Shown: positions 6,286 through 12,080 of the stretch, in pieces
Layout: every line of letters starts with the position of its first letter
Numbering within the stretch: the stretch's first letter is position 1
Virus record (IMG/VR): IMGVR_UViG_3300030060_007485
Coordinates: 1-26,608 of that record
DNA: 26,608 bases
From: a virus
Direction: 5' to 3' (one strand)
The notes under the pieces: generated by a model
Databases searched by the model: none
Told to the model about the DNA's origin: nothing
What the model saw: only the letters and a program-made list of their open reading frames with translations
Program-made: the position numbers and the translations under genes

Positions 6286-6314
6286 TTGCAAATCATAGTA
6301 TTCTAGTTTAGTAT
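6286..6314 (+). promoter_or_regulatory. Promoter for the small plus operon (TTGCAA-17-TAGTAT)
   Basis: TTGCAA at 6286-6291 and TAGTAT at 6309-6314 are 17 bp apart. The leader to the ATG at 6352 is about 30 bases with a strong TTGGAGGAA ribosome site. Its -35 box reads AGTTTGCAAA, like the promoter at 4932-4960. Confidence 0.5.
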
Positions 6315-6351
6315 ATACATGTAAACAATTATGTTTACTTTGGAGGAAAAA

Positions 6352-6651
6352 ATGAAATACGAAAAAACCACTTGTGGTAGATTAGTAGGTTCAGGTATCG
6401 TAGATGGCTACCTTATATCTGTGGTAATCGAGCCTAAGTTAATAAATGGTATGAAATATTATCAAGGCTACTTGTTAAGCAAATCAAAGTTGGATTTCCC
6501 TGATGATAATTCAACAGTGGGCATCGGCAATTTTGCAGATGAAGTTGATGGTGGTTACACACTAAAGGATGCAAAAGAGTATATAAATGATTATATAAAG
6601 CTAGAAATAGATAATGGTAACTTCGATAATTATGAGGCTTATAACAATTAA
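6352..6651 (+). CDS. Hypothetical protein (99 aa), first gene of the plus operon
   Basis: I start at the ATG at 6352, which has TTGGAGG 5 bases upstream. An ATG at 6331 would put this site inside the gene. The product (MKYEKTTCGRLVGSGIVDGY...) is beta-rich in the first two thirds and ends in a helix with acidic residues (DAKEYINDYIKLEIDN). One cysteine is present, with no membrane segment or known motif. The next gene follows after 9 bases with its own GGAGG. It is the first of seven genes that run to a terminator at 8195-8216. Function unknown. Confidence 0.65.
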   Translation: MKYEKTTCGRLVGSGIVDGYLISVVIEPKLINGMKYYQGYLLSKSKLDFPDDNSTVGIGNFADEVDGGYTLKDAKEYINDYIKLEIDNGNFDNYEAYNN

Positions 6652-6660
6652 GGAGGAAAA

Positions 6661-6855
6661 ATGGAAAATATATATACAATCAAAGATGTGTTAAGGGTCG
6701 GCAACCCTTTAGACGATGGAACTAACTTTAAATGTATCAAATGCGATAAAAAAGGAGAAATGACTTATCAAGCATTGCCTTTTGAATCAAATGAATATGG
6801 CTTTAATTACAAATGTGGTTGGTGTGGAGAATGGCAAATAGAGGAGGAAGTATGA
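6661..6855 (+). CDS. Small zinc-ribbon-like protein (64 aa)
   Basis: The ATG has AAGGAGG directly upstream. Two CxxC knuckles, CIKC (about residues 24-27) and CGWC (about 52-55), are 24 residues apart with aromatic residues around the second. This is the layout of a zinc ribbon. Such phage mini-proteins often bind nucleic acid or RNA polymerase, but that is inference. The N-terminus (MENIYTIKDVLRVG) precedes the first knuckle, and the C-terminus is acidic (WQIEEEV). The stop overlaps the next start by ATGA, so expression is coupled. Confidence 0.65.
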   Translation: MENIYTIKDVLRVGNPLDDGTNFKCIKCDKKGEMTYQALPFESNEYGFNYKCGWCGEWQIEEEV

Positions 6856-7271
6856 CAAATATAATAGATAAAATCAGACAGGCAAAGAGGGAAGTTAAAC
6901 CCAAGCCTGAAATATTCGTTGGACAAGGTGCAACTTATCAACCTCATACCGACCAGTACCCACTCACCATAACCAAGGTTGAAGGTGAGGTTGGCAAAAG
7001 AAAAGTAACTCTTAGGGAGTGTAAAGCAACACCTACTAAAAATTACGATTACTACAAAAATCAATCTCACATCTTCACAGATGATCCTGTTGGTAGAGAG
7101 TTCTACTTTCAAGAAAAAGATGAAATTATCGACCAACACGGTGATGCTGATTACAAGGTATTTAAAGAGTCGAATCTAAATCAAGACACAGGAAGACTGA
7201 ACAAAGCTAAGGGTGCTGGTGGTCTGATTTATGTAGGATTTAGAAAAAGATGGCAAGACCCAAGTTTTTAA
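6852..7271 (+). CDS. Hypothetical protein, beta-rich (139 aa)
   Basis: The ATG at 6852 has GAGGAGGAAGT immediately upstream and overlaps the previous stop by ATGA, which fixes this start over an in-frame ATG at 6813. The product contains GQGATYQPHTDQYPLTITKV, then KVTLRECKATPT and a DYYKNQSHIFTDDP stretch. I recall similar text in small phage proteins without assigned function. The GATY...TD.YP...V pattern suggests a compact beta barrel. No catalytic residues stand out. It lies 9 bases before the 56-aa gene. Function not assigned. Confidence 0.65.
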   Translation: MTNIIDKIRQAKREVKPKPEIFVGQGATYQPHTDQYPLTITKVEGEVGKRKVTLRECKATPTKNYDYYKNQSHIFTDDPVGREFYFQEKDEIIDQHGDADYKVFKESNLNQDTGRLNKAKGAGGLIYVGFRKRWQDPSF

Positions 7272-7280
7272 GGAGGAAGT

Positions 7281-7451
7281 ATGAAATATATACAAAGAAA
7301 AGACTCTTACGGAAACTTTGAAACAGTTGATGAATTTGAGTCTGATAAAGAGGCCAGAAGTATGCTCAAAGAGTATCGGTTAAGCGATAAAAGTGCATAT
7401 TATTATATAAGCAAAAGATGTTGTAAGGATTGGCAAGAGGAGGAAGTATGA
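7281..7451 (+). CDS. Small hypothetical protein (56 aa)
   Basis: The ATG at 7281 has AAGGAGGAAGT upstream, and the stop overlaps the next start by ATGA. The product reads MKYIQRKDSYGNFETVDEF, then a helix DKEARSMLKEYRLSD and AYYYISKRCCKDWQ. This pattern, including an ARxMLxEYRLSD helix, is one I recall from many small phage proteins of unknown function. It is likely an alpha/beta mini-domain. The paired cysteines could bind metal or form a dimer contact. The coupling on both sides makes it a real gene. Confidence 0.65.
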   Translation: MKYIQRKDSYGNFETVDEFESDKEARSMLKEYRLSDKSAYYYISKRCCKDWQEEEV

Positions 7452-7711
7452 ATGTTTATGAAAAAGCATTAGATTTTTATAATAAAGGAACCTTTTTACA
7501 ATTAGAGGGTTCTGTTGGCAGAAGTTTCGTTAGTAACTTTTTAGATTCAGGAATCATCAAGACCCTTGATGAGGCTGGTAACGAGGTTATTGACGGATAC
7601 GGTAGAACAATCCAGCTAAAAAAAGCAGTGATTGATAACGATAGAATCGATGAACTTTGGTTAGATAATCCTGAGTTCATGGAGCAAATAGAAGGAGGAG
7701 AAGATGAGTGA
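7448..7711 (+). CDS. Hypothetical protein (87 aa)
   Basis: The ATG at 7448 overlaps the previous stop by ATGA and has GAGGAGGAAGT upstream, so I prefer it to an in-frame ATG 18 bases earlier. The product begins MNVYEKALDFYNKGTFLQLEG and continues to an acidic end (EFMEQIEGGEDE). It is mixed alpha/beta with no cysteine or membrane segment. Its last codons include the ribosome site for the next gene, which it overlaps by 8 bases. I do not recognise the family. Confidence 0.65.
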   Translation: MNVYEKALDFYNKGTFLQLEGSVGRSFVSNFLDSGIIKTLDEAGNEVIDGYGRTIQLKKAVIDNDRIDELWLDNPEFMEQIEGGEDE

Positions 7712-7928
7712 TCCATTGAAAACTGTTGGCATGGTATCAGCCTTGTTCGATATAATGTGCGAAGGTGATAAGGACCAAGCAAAAGTCATCGACCAAAGAG
7801 CTAGATTTTACAAAACTCAAAAAGGTATAATTTGGCCTGATGATTGGGATGACCTGCCATTAGAAGAGAAAAAAAGAAGATTAGATGGTATGGATAAAAT
7901 AGCTTTAGGTAATGACCCAGCCAACTAA
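7704..7928 (+). CDS. Small hypothetical protein (74 aa)
   Basis: GAAGGAGGAG lies directly before the ATG at 7704, inside the end of the previous gene, with an 8-base overlap. The product (MSDPLKTVGMVSALFDIMCEG..., then YKTQKGIIWPDDWDDLPLEEKKRRLDG) is acidic and probably helical with a Trp/Asp-rich turn. The downstream gene overlaps by 17 bases. It is not recognised. Its position near the end of the seven-gene unit and its size fit an accessory early protein. Confidence 0.65.
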   Translation: MSDPLKTVGMVSALFDIMCEGDKDQAKVIDQRARFYKTQKGIIWPDDWDDLPLEEKKRRLDGMDKIALGNDPAN

Positions 7929-8136
7929 AATTAAATTATATGGTGCCTTCTTCAAAAAAGTAGAAGGCACTAATTTTTATACTCTGTTTGGGAAAGATCG
8001 TTGGCAGATTATTGACGGACAACCTGTAGAAATGTTTAAAGACGAAAAATTGTTAGAGGCTCAGAAAAAAAATTGGACAGAGTTAGATTTTACTCCTGAG
8101 TTTGTTTCTTTTCTATCTCGTAAACGGGAGAAGTAG
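7912..8136 (+). CDS. Small hypothetical protein, last gene of the plus operon (74 aa)
   Basis: The ATG at 7912 lies in the end of the upstream gene and has only a weak TTTAGG, so coupling is probably important. The product (MTQPTKIKLYGAFFKKVEG, TLFGKDRWQIIDGQPV, ending SFLSRKREK) is a small mixed-fold basic protein. Its 3' end overlaps the opposing 600-aa gene by 47 bases. The transcript then meets a clean terminator at 8195-8216, which is unusual because that terminator is part of the opposing reading frame. Function unknown. Confidence 0.6.
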   Translation: MTQPTKIKLYGAFFKKVEGTNFYTLFGKDRWQIIDGQPVEMFKDEKLLEAQKKNWTELDFTPEFVSFLSRKREK

Positions 8137-9892
8137 TGTCTTTTAACATGCCTTGCCCTAAGTAAACAAAAACCACCGCTGGTAAAATTGTACGGCCCTC
8201 ATCGAGGGCTTTTTTTAGACCTGCAAAACCTTTTTCTTTTATTATTGTCAATGCAGTATTAATGTCTTTTCTGATCGGTAAGTCATTTTCACGGGCAAAA
8301 GTCAAATCCACTTCCAATTTATTTTCTACAAACTTTCTAACTTTTTTACTAGCATCAAGTTTACGGATAGCATCTGTATCTAGGTTTTGAAACAATCTTT
8401 TGGTAGCGGTTCCCGAAATGTCAGCCAACTCGTCAGCATTTTTTGCAAACTCAGATGAAAAATCAGAATAATTTATAGAGTCGAAGTTACCTTTTTCGAC
8501 AACTTCTATTTTGTCACCAAATTTTTTGTTCGAAAATTCAACAATGTCGGAAACAACATCATCTGAAAGTTCTTCAAGATTATCGAAAGATTTGTTGTTA
8601 AAGAAAGTCACACCCTTAGGCAAAGTTACAGGATCAAGTTCGTATTTTTTGGTAAATCCTGCTAGTTCTTTAAACTCATCTTGTGATAGACCTGTTTTTA
8701 AACTTAATTTTATCGTGTCATTTTTACCCTTTGGTTTAGCAACAACTCGACTGGTAGGAGTCCCTTCTTGTTGAGTTATAAAACCGAAGACATCATCTCT
8801 TTGTTTAATTTTTTCGACATCTTGTGGTCTTGGTATGCCTGCCTCAGTCTTTACTATAGGCCTAGATATAAATAAAGGATTAAAGGATTCATCGTAAAAG
8901 CCTTGACCCAATCGCACATCTTTTTGTGGCACCCCTAATGCCTCATAAAACGGGTCTTGTCGATACATTTCACCTGTACTTGGGTCCCTGTAAATATCAA
9001 GCGAATACTCAGCTCTTTGTGCCTCAGGTAATTCTGTTATGCCTTTAAGTTGTCCTGTAGAAGGACCCGGTATAGTTTCTGAGGTTGAGGCTAAGGTATC
9101 TAAACCTCTGCGTAATCCTCTAGCTCCAAGTGCACCTGCGGCGGCAATAGTGCCGACTGCGGGTAGTGTGCCTAACCCTTCAAGACCTGCCATGGCTATA
9201 TTTCCTGCTCGTGCTAGACCTTCGGTTTCCTGAGCTCGTTTGCCATATTCAACAGCTCCTATGGCTGATAAAGTCTCACCCAGCACAGGAGTGGCATACA
9301 AAGCAAGTTGTGTTTGCAGTGGTAACTCTTCGAATCTAGCGAAAGCCTCTCGCTCTTTGCCCTCGTCCAATAATTCTTTGATCTCCTTCGAGCCAACAAG
9401 AGTTTCCGCTGTCGCCTGAGCAATTTTGTCGGGTCTTGTTATGTTGAGGTTGCCTAACGCATCTAATAAATTAAATCGATCTTTTTCGACCTCACCGCCC
9501 TCTTGGAATTTTTTTTCTACTCGTAGACCAACTGCTGGAGTCTCACCCAAAACAGGTACGGATTGTTGTTTGGCAAACAAAGTTGCTACATCAAATATAT
9601 CTAAGGGTGTATCTTTTATGGGTAAATCTTTCTCTAAAATGTATGAACTTTTATTGAGCAATTCAGGATTTTTTCTTATTCTTAGGAAGTTTTGTCTTTT
9701 GTTTAATTCTTCTAAGGCTAAAGATTTTATAGCTCTGTCTATATTTTCAGCAAGATTTTCACTTGGGTTTAAGTCAAGTCTCTCTTCCAAATCTTTGATA
9801 ATTTTTGCTATCTTAAATAATTCTGTATTTGGTTTTGGCTCGATAGGTTCGAAAATATCAATATCATCACGAGTTTGTAAATCTTGCATCAT
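8090..9892 (-). CDS. Second putative virion-delivered protein with tag and hydrophobic module (600 aa)
   Basis: The N-terminus has DDIDIF (9-14), and FQEGGEV occurs at 129-135; both resemble motifs in the 592-aa and 517-aa proteins. Residues about 200-265 form a Gly/Ala-rich module (EYGKR..., AGNIAMAGLEGLGTLPAVG, GLRR) that aligns with the one in the 592-aa protein. After it comes a part I cannot assign (GQGFYDESFNPLFISRP, then TIKLSLKTGLSQDEFKEL). A hydrophobic stretch RTILPAVVFVYLGQGML lies near the C-terminus and could be one membrane helix. The ATG follows a TATAAT by only 6 bases and has no Shine-Dalgarno. I read it as a protein carried in the virion with a different effector end, but no catalytic motif is visible. 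Confidence 0.6.
   Translation of the reverse strand: MMQDLQTRDDIDIFEPIEPKPNTELFKIAKIIKDLEERLDLNPSENLAENIDRAIKSLALEELNKRQNFLRIRKNPELLNKSSYILEKDLPIKDTPLDIFDVATLFAKQQSVPVLGETPAVGLRVEKKFQEGGEVEKDRFNLLDALGNLNITRPDKIAQATAETLVGSKEIKELLDEGKEREAFARFEELPLQTQLALYATPVLGETLSAIGAVEYGKRAQETEGLARAGNIAMAGLEGLGTLPAVGTIAAAGALGARGLRRGLDTLASTSETIPGPSTGQLKGITELPEAQRAEYSLDIYRDPSTGEMYRQDPFYEALGVPQKDVRLGQGFYDESFNPLFISRPIVKTEAGIPRPQDVEKIKQRDDVFGFITQQEGTPTSRVVAKPKGKNDTIKLSLKTGLSQDEFKELAGFTKKYELDPVTLPKGVTFFNNKSFDNLEELSDDVVSDIVEFSNKKFGDKIEVVEKGNFDSINYSDFSSEFAKNADELADISGTATKRLFQNLDTDAIRKLDASKKVRKFVENKLEVDLTFARENDLPIRKDINTALTIIKEKGFAGLKKALDEGRTILPAVVFVYLGQGMLKDTTSPVYEIEKKQTQE
8195..8216 (+). terminator. Rho-independent terminator of the plus operon, inside an opposing gene
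   Basis: GCCCTC (8195-8200), loop ATC and GAGGGC (8204-8209) form a perfect 6-bp GC-rich stem followed by seven T residues (8210-8216). It sits 58 bases beyond the last plus-strand stop codon, within the coding sequence of the 600-aa gene on the other strand. Confidence 0.85.
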
Positions 9893-9898
9893 TACAAG

Positions 9899-9928
9899 AT
9901 TATACTAGCGAAAAGGTGGGCCAGTAAA
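9899..9928 (-). promoter_or_regulatory. TATAAT 6 bp before the start codon (possible leaderless promoter)
   Basis: On the minus strand TATAAT (9904-9899) abuts the stop codon of the oxygenase gene and ends 6 bases before the ATG at 9892, which puts the predicted +1 on the A of the ATG. A weak -35 TTTACT (9928-9923) is 18 bp upstream. Confidence 0.45.
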
Positions 9929-10456
9929 CCAAGCAACAAGTACATATCTTTCGCCTTTGGTAATCGGTTTGACTTTGTGTGGTAAGAAAGAACTGAAAGC
10001 AACTACTTCACCAACTTTAGGTTTTGTGCAACTAGCACTTTCACCTGTACGGAAACATATCTCGCCACCCTCGTATCTTTCGTTGAGTAAAAGACTCATA
10101 GATATTTTTCTAGTGGCAGGAGTCCCTTCGGGTCCTATGTCGATATGATATTCGTAACCACGACTAGGTGACTTGTATCTGATCACTTGTGCTTTTTCGA
10201 TTCCGTCTATGTCGTAACCAAAATATTGATTCACGGTTTTGGCAACTTTACTTAGAATGGCATACAATCTTTTGGCATTGTACTCAATCGGATATATCTC
10301 AGCATCCCGTGTATCTTTTTCTATCTTTTCTTTGCCCTCTGTGAATATTTTAGCTTGTTGGGGTTCCTTATCAATAATGTAATCCATGAACAAATCCACA
10401 TCTTCTTGTCTTAAGGCTAGACCAGTCACACCATGTTTGGGCATTTCTGCACTCAT
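9905..10456 (-). CDS. 2-oxoglutarate/Fe(II)-dependent dioxygenase (183 aa)
   Basis: The iron site is complete: HID (His104, Asp106) and the distal His160 in FLPHKV, with Arg170 in GERYVLVAWF placed to hold 2-oxoglutarate. ISMSLLLNERYEGGEI, GEVVAF and WFTGPPF match the double-stranded beta-helix core of prolyl-hydroxylase or PiuC-like phage oxygenases. These enzymes use O2 and 2-oxoglutarate to hydroxylate protein, nucleic acid or small molecules; the substrate here is unknown. I start at the ATG at 10456 because the longer TTG start at 10495 adds only upstream residues without a ribosome site. The gene lies 12 bases before the 600-aa gene and downstream of a 343-base non-coding stretch. Confidence 0.88.
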   Translation of the reverse strand: MSAEMPKHGVTGLALRQEDVDLFMDYIIDKEPQQAKIFTEGKEKIEKDTRDAEIYPIEYNAKRLYAILSKVAKTVNQYFGYDIDGIEKAQVIRYKSPSRGYEYHIDIGPEGTPATRKISMSLLLNERYEGGEICFRTGESASCTKPKVGEVVAFSSFLPHKVKPITKGERYVLVAWFTGPPFR

Positions 10457-10532
10457 TGGCACATTTTGGTTTATTTTGTACAAAATTACAATCAATAGGA
10501 ATCATATTTTTTGGTAATTCAGTGTGACGAAC

Positions 10533-10622
10533 TCAGTTACACATACAACTACAACTACATCTACAGTTTTGCGGGGTGCGGGGGGTCCGCAAAACTTTTT
10601 GCCCGTAAAATAAGGGTTTCAT
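10533..10622 (-). CDS. Doubtful Cys-rich microprotein (29 aa)
   Basis: An ATG at 10622 with GGAG four bases upstream opens a 29-residue frame ending NCRCSCSCMCN. The alternating cysteines are produced by a TGTAGT-type DNA repeat, and its middle crosses the GC island and hairpin. The frame could be an accident of repetitive DNA. If translated, it would be a small metal-binding peptide. I list it only because the ribosome site is acceptable. Confidence 0.2.
   Translation of the reverse strand: MKPLFYGQKVLRTPRTPQNCRCSCSCMCN
10565..10600 (+). terminator. GC-loop hairpin with T tract (terminator-like, or packaging element)
   Basis: AGTTTTGCGG (10565-10574) pairs perfectly with CCGCAAAACT (10587-10596) around the G-rich loop GGTGCGGGGGGT, and five T residues end at 10600. 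It reads as a plus-strand terminator, yet no plus-strand gene lies upstream within 2.4 kb. A role in packaging or protection from antisense transcription is an alternative. Confidence 0.45.
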
Positions 10623-10694
10623 GGGACTCCAAAGATCAATAGTTACTGTTGTACACACAACGACCACTGTAAGCTACATAAATAAAGGCTTGTA

Positions 10695-10742
10695 GAAAGC
10701 TCTGAAACCCTCTAAACATAAGGCTTTCAGCTATTTTTTTTT
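10695..10742 (+). terminator. Second plus-strand terminator-like hairpin
   Basis: GAAAGC (10695-10700) pairs with GCTTTC (10723-10728), and CTGAAA (10702-10707) with TTTCAG (10725-10730) as an alternative. Nine T residues follow (10734-10742). The stem is weaker than that of the first hairpin. No plus-strand gene feeds it. Confidence 0.35.
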
Positions 10743-10799
10743 GATTTTTTGAGATTTTTTACTTTTTAGAAAGAAAGTGCCGTAGAGCAAGTTTTTTTT

Positions 10800-11312
10800 C
10801 TACATATCCTTATCGCTGTAATTTTGTGAATCTGTACCAAATAACTTTCCTAATCTTTCACGGATTTGTTCTTTGCTCATCTTCTCGAGGTTGGCATTGA
10901 TATTAATATTCTGTGATCTGTTGATAGACAAACCACCAAGCTGATTAAGTTCTTTGATAGCAGAAACAGCCGCATTGAACTGACCATTCTCGTATGCAGT
11001 CTCCATAATCTTCCATAACATCGTGCCTGTTTTCTGTGGTGTGATGGCATACTTTTCTGCAAGTTCTTCTTGCTTAAGTTTGATGGCTTTAACCACATTT
11101 GGATAGTCTTTGCCATTCAGTAATTTATTAGCAGACACACTTGGAAATTCGTAACCAGCTTTCCTTGCCGCCTCAGTTTGTCCACATGCTCCTTCTGTAT
11201 AATGCCAAACAAAACTGGTTTGCATTTCTGTCAAACCAAACTCTTCGTTCTTCTCGAATTGACTTGGTGTTTTGACTATCTTGTCTCTAGGTTTTTTTGG
11301 TCTGCCTACCAT
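10800..11312 (-). CDS. terS: Phage terminase small subunit (170 aa)
   Basis: The layout is that of small terminases. A basic N-terminus (MVGRPKKPRDKIVK) is followed by the helix-turn-helix region TEMQTSFVWHYTEGACGQTEAARKAGYE, then SVSANKLLNGKDYPNVVKAI and the helical oligomerisation core QEELAEKYAITPQKTGTMLW. These features match the Terminase_2 type family in order and length. The protein recognises the packaging site and loads the large subunit. The large subunit is not downstream as usual; the oxygenase gene follows after a 343-base gap, so the packaging genes are split. The ATG at 11312 has only a distant GAGAG and lies 6 bases after the SET gene stop. Confidence 0.85.
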   Translation of the reverse strand: MVGRPKKPRDKIVKTPSQFEKNEEFGLTEMQTSFVWHYTEGACGQTEAARKAGYEFPSVSANKLLNGKDYPNVVKAIKLKQEELAEKYAITPQKTGTMLWKIMETAYENGQFNAAVSAIKELNQLGGLSINRSQNININANLEKMSKEQIRERLGKLFGTDSQNYSDKDM

Positions 11313-11318
11313 TTTATG

Positions 11319-11663
11319 TTAACTCTCATCAATATAATAATCTAAAGTTAGTTCTTCACCTACCTGAATATCTCTTGAAGTATAGACATTGAAAACTCTG
11401 TAGTCATCCCAGTCTAGTTCTTCTGACACATAACAGTTCGCATCTTCATCAGTATGATTAAAAAAACCACCCAAAGGTGTTCTGACATAGCCACAGATCA
11501 GTGGTACTTTTATATGTGACATACCTAAATCGGTGTTGGCCTCAATCTTTTGTGTTGCAAATAAACCCAACCCTTCTATTGGGCTTGTTTTTATGGTTAT
11601 GAAATCAGGTAGAGGTTTGTAATAAAATTTATTAAACTTCGTTTTTGATATTTCTTTTTTCAC
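11319..11663 (-). CDS. Minimal SET-domain protein, putative protein lysine methyltransferase (114 aa, GTG start)
   Basis: All short SET motifs are present: GLGLFATQKIEAN (31-43) for S-adenosylmethionine contact, FFNHTDEDANC (67-77; usual NHSxxPN) for the pseudoknot core, and YTSRDIQVGEELTLDYY (94-110) with the catalytic-region Tyr residues. The whole protein is about the size of the viral enzyme vSET. These enzymes methylate lysines, and phage versions could act on ribosomal, histone-like or phage proteins; the target here is unknown. The start is a GTG at 11663, overlapping the 52-aa gene by 32 bases, with a weak GAGAG upstream. I saw no ATG that keeps the first motif. Confidence 0.82.
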   Translation of the reverse strand: MKKEISKTKFNKFYYKPLPDFITIKTSPIEGLGLFATQKIEANTDLGMSHIKVPLICGYVRTPLGGFFNHTDEDANCYVSEELDWDDYRVFNVYTSRDIQVGEELTLDYYIDES

Positions 11664-11790
11664 TTTGCACTACTCTCTTTTTTGTTTTCTTCCAGTGTTT
11701 TTTATATGGACTGTTGAAGATCATTTGCCATTTTTCATTCATGTCTGCATCAGATATACTTTGTGGTCTTCTTTTGTCTCCCTTACTCAT
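11632..11790 (-). CDS. Small basic protein (52 aa)
   Basis: The ATG at 11790 has GGGA upstream and overlaps the stop of the micro membrane gene by 8 bases (ATGAGTAA). The product begins MSKGDKRRPQSISDADMNEKW and ends in a very basic stretch (KKHWKKTKKRVVQSEKRN). The opening GDKRRP...ISDxxMxxxWxxIF resembles short phage proteins I have seen without function. The high positive charge suggests nucleic acid or ribosome binding. It overlaps the SET gene by 32 bases. The function remains open. Confidence 0.6.
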   Translation of the reverse strand: MSKGDKRRPQSISDADMNEKWQMIFNSPYKKHWKKTKKRVVQSEKRNIKNEV

Positions 11791-11875
11791 CGTCCCACTC
11801 AAAAAAAACTGCCAAAGCAATAGCCATGCCGACAAAGAAAACCATAAACAAAATAAATTCGACAGTGTTATTCAT
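11783..11875 (-). CDS. Micro membrane protein (30 aa)
   Basis: An ATG at 11875 opens 30 codons: MNNTVEFILFMVFFVGMAIA, then LAVFFEWDDE. Nearly the whole peptide is one hydrophobic helix with an acidic C-terminal cap. A TATAAT ends 6 bases before the ATG and there is no Shine-Dalgarno, so the transcript may be leaderless. The stop overlaps the next gene by 8 bases, which supports translation. Its role is unknown; membrane-active phage micropeptides include holin-like and exclusion factors. Confidence 0.5.
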   Translation of the reverse strand: MNNTVEFILFMVFFVGMAIALAVFFEWDDE

Positions 11876-12080
11876 ATCAATATTATAAACAGGGTAGAGG
11901 GTGTAAGGGTAGGCTGTTCTAATAATACCTTTTTTGTATGGTATATAAATGCGTTTATACTCGTATAACTATTTATTCTCTTCTTCTTATATACACTTAC
12001 ACTACCTATAGCTAATAGCCTGATAAACAAAGGAATTTTTGACAGGGTAAGGCACAGTGTAGGGTAAGCTATCAGTCCCA
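11876..12080. other. Non-coding AT-rich stretch with AGGGTR iterons; candidate origin
   Basis: Five AGGGT(A/G) copies form two clusters, at 11891, 11898 and 11906 and at 12044 and 12061. Each cluster belongs to a roughly 28-base imperfect direct repeat starting ACAGGGTA and ending near GGGTA(A/G)GCT. Between them lie about 120 very AT-rich bases with a palindrome TTATACTCGTATAA (11955-11968) and ATACC/GGTAT (11925-11929 and 11940-11944). Iterons flanking an AT-rich, meltable stretch next to replication genes suggest a replication origin. The left cluster also occupies the -35 region of the micro membrane gene. Confidence 0.4.
11882..11887 (-). promoter_or_regulatory. TATAAT 6 bp before the start codon of the micro membrane gene
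   Basis: On the minus strand a perfect TATAAT ends 6 bases before the ATG at 11875. No standard -35 is present; AGGGTR repeats lie in its place and may bind an activator. Confidence 0.4.

Larger units (their letters stand above)
10457..10799. other. Non-coding stretch between the small terminase and oxygenase genes; candidate packaging site
   Basis: This is the longest gap in the window. It holds a GC-only island (GCGGGGTGCGGGGGGTCCGC, 10571-10590, interrupted only by T) in otherwise AT-rich DNA, a repeat of ACAACTACAACTACATCTAC, a hairpin GTTGT...ACAAC, and two plus-strand terminator-like hairpins listed separately. A 29-aa minus-strand frame is the only candidate gene. Lying next to the small terminase, it is a plausible cos or pac region, but no cleavage site can be read from sequence. 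Confidence 0.4.

Noticed and set aside
9039-9233. A 64-codon plus-strand frame opposite the 600-aa gene
   Set aside because: It is a shadow of the Gly/Ala-rich module on the other strand, with no start signal.
10565-10600. G-quadruplex in the GC island
   Set aside because: Only two long G runs are present, so at best a weak two-layer structure could form. The hairpin is the better supported structure.
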